This document shows positions 42,190-42,680 of a stretch of 42,680 nucleotides of DNA, one piece after another. Source of the stretch: an uncultured Pelagibacteraceae bacterium (GTDB taxonomy: Bacteria > Pseudomonadota > Alphaproteobacteria > Pelagibacterales > Pelagibacteraceae); NCBI GenBank assembly GCA_902604565.1, contig CACKZF010000006.1, positions 1-42,680 on the forward strand, given 5' to 3'. Numbering within the stretch: position 1 is the first letter of the stretch; each line of letters opens with the position of its first letter. The notes below the pieces were generated by a model. The model worked only from the letters and a program-made list of their open reading frames with translations, was not told where the DNA came from and ran no database searches. The translations under genes and the position numbers were made by a program.

Positions 42190-42680
42190 TTAAGCAAATC
42201 TAACTGAACTGTAAGGCTTTAAATCCATATTAGTATTTTCATTTGCAATCATACCAGACACTATTTTTCCAGAAATTGCACCTAAAGTCCATCCTAAATG
42301 ATGATGACCAAATGAGTAAAATACATTTTTATAATTTTTTGATGGTCCAATTATTGGTAAAAAATCTGGCAGTGTAGGCCTAAACCCTAACCACTCATCT
42401 TTGTGCTCAGGCAAACCGTCAAGCATATCCTTTGCATTTAGAATTAAGTTTTTGATCCTGGATTTTGATAAAGCATTTTCTAAACCGCCAAACTCCACAG
42501 TACCAACTACTCTTAACCCTTGATCCATTGGTGACATTCCAAACCCTCTGTTAGAATAAACCACTGGTCTAGAAATTAAATGGTCAAAATCTTTAAAATG
42601 AACATGATACCCTCTTTCGGTATCTAGTGGAATATTTTCATGAAGTTTATCAGTAAGTTTTTTTGAAAACGCACCACATG
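42190..42680 (-). CDS. DadA-like FAD-dependent amino acid oxidoreductase (5'-truncated)
   Basis: The frame is open to the window edge and continues past the GTG at 42564, so the N-terminal FAD motif lies outside. The visible 163 residues include IPLDTERGYH near the start, GMSPMDQGLRVVGTVEFGGL, GFRPTLPDFLPIIGP, and FGHHHLGWTLGAISGKIVS, the usual C-terminal FAD-binding blocks of D-amino acid dehydrogenase/DAO proteins. Converts an amino acid to a 2-keto acid and ammonia, feeding electrons to the chain. It leads into the 2-oxoacid oxidoreductase gene, 14 bases downstream, suggesting consecutive steps. Confidence 0.86.
   Translation of the reverse strand, partial: CGAFSKKLTDKLHENIPLDTERGYHVHFKDFDHLISRPVVYSNRGFGMSPMDQGLRVVGTVEFGGLENALSKSRIKNLILNAKDMLDGLPEHKDEWLGFRPTLPDFLPIIGPSKNYKNVFYSFGHHHLGWTLGAISGKIVSGMIANENTNMDLKPYSSVRFA

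Noticed and set aside
1-42680. tRNA, rRNA, CRISPR, transposase or integrase
   Set aside because: No gap is large or structured enough for arrays or rRNA, and no encoded protein resembles a transposase, integrase or Cas protein.

Overview
The window is AT-rich (roughly 30% G+C by eye) and very densely packed. It holds about 45 protein genes, no recognisable rRNA or tRNA gene, no insertion sequence and no CRISPR array. The longest gene-free gap is about 160 bases, and many neighbours overlap by 1-14 bases. Low G+C, tiny spacers, many ABC importers for organic nitrogen compounds and several 2-oxoglutarate oxygenases point to a streamlined marine alphaproteobacterium, plausibly SAR11/Pelagibacterales. 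That placement is an inference from gene content, not a phylogenetic result.

Layout. (1) 1-2387, + strand: 3' end of a glycine-betaine ABC ATPase (proV), a 2OG-Fe oxygenase of the BesD/HalD type whose N-terminus seems split off by a frameshift, and an SDR dehydrogenase. (2) 2392-6071, - strand: alpha/beta hydrolase, luciferase-like monooxygenase (LLM), L-carnitine 3-dehydrogenase and a beta-keto acid cleavage enzyme (BKACE). (3) 6101-12511, + strand, separated by only 29 bases: class II aldolase, CitE-like lyase, betainyl-CoA thioesterase, TauD-type dioxygenase, choline-dehydrogenase-like GMC enzyme, EamA exporter and an IPNS-type oxygenase. Blocks 2 and 3 together encode a full carnitine-to-glycine-betaine route (dehydrogenase, BKACE, thioesterase), next to a betaine transporter.

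(4) 12613-19174, + strand: an operon I cannot assign to a known pathway, LLM monooxygenase, TPP enzyme, AA_synth (PF06684) protein, alpha/beta hydrolase, aldehyde dehydrogenase and EamA permease, behind a leader with potential secondary structure and a perfect Shine-Dalgarno. It is followed by a LivK-like binding protein (19248-20438) that ends in a clear terminator. This is the best candidate here for an undescribed catabolic system. (5) 20485-33705, - strand: two LIV-type ABC importers surrounding a ProC-like reductase, glutarate 2-hydroxylase (GlaH/CsiD), a secreted pentapeptide-repeat protein and an AzlCD exporter, bracketed by LysE/RhtB exporters.

(6) 33826-34408, + strand: a TIGR03643/DUF2805 protein and glutaredoxin. 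Two related perfect dyads lie in the divergent gap before them. (7) 34410-42680, - strand: DUF1479 oxygenase, MsrB, histone-deacetylase-like amidohydrolase, D-2-hydroxyacid dehydrogenase, EamA permease, a fused indolepyruvate-type ferredoxin oxidoreductase, and the 3' part of a DadA-like FAD oxidoreductase that runs off the window. Overall the region looks like a nutrient-scavenging segment: uptake of quaternary amines and amino acids, oxidative conversion by iron and flavin oxygenases, and export of surplus amino acids.
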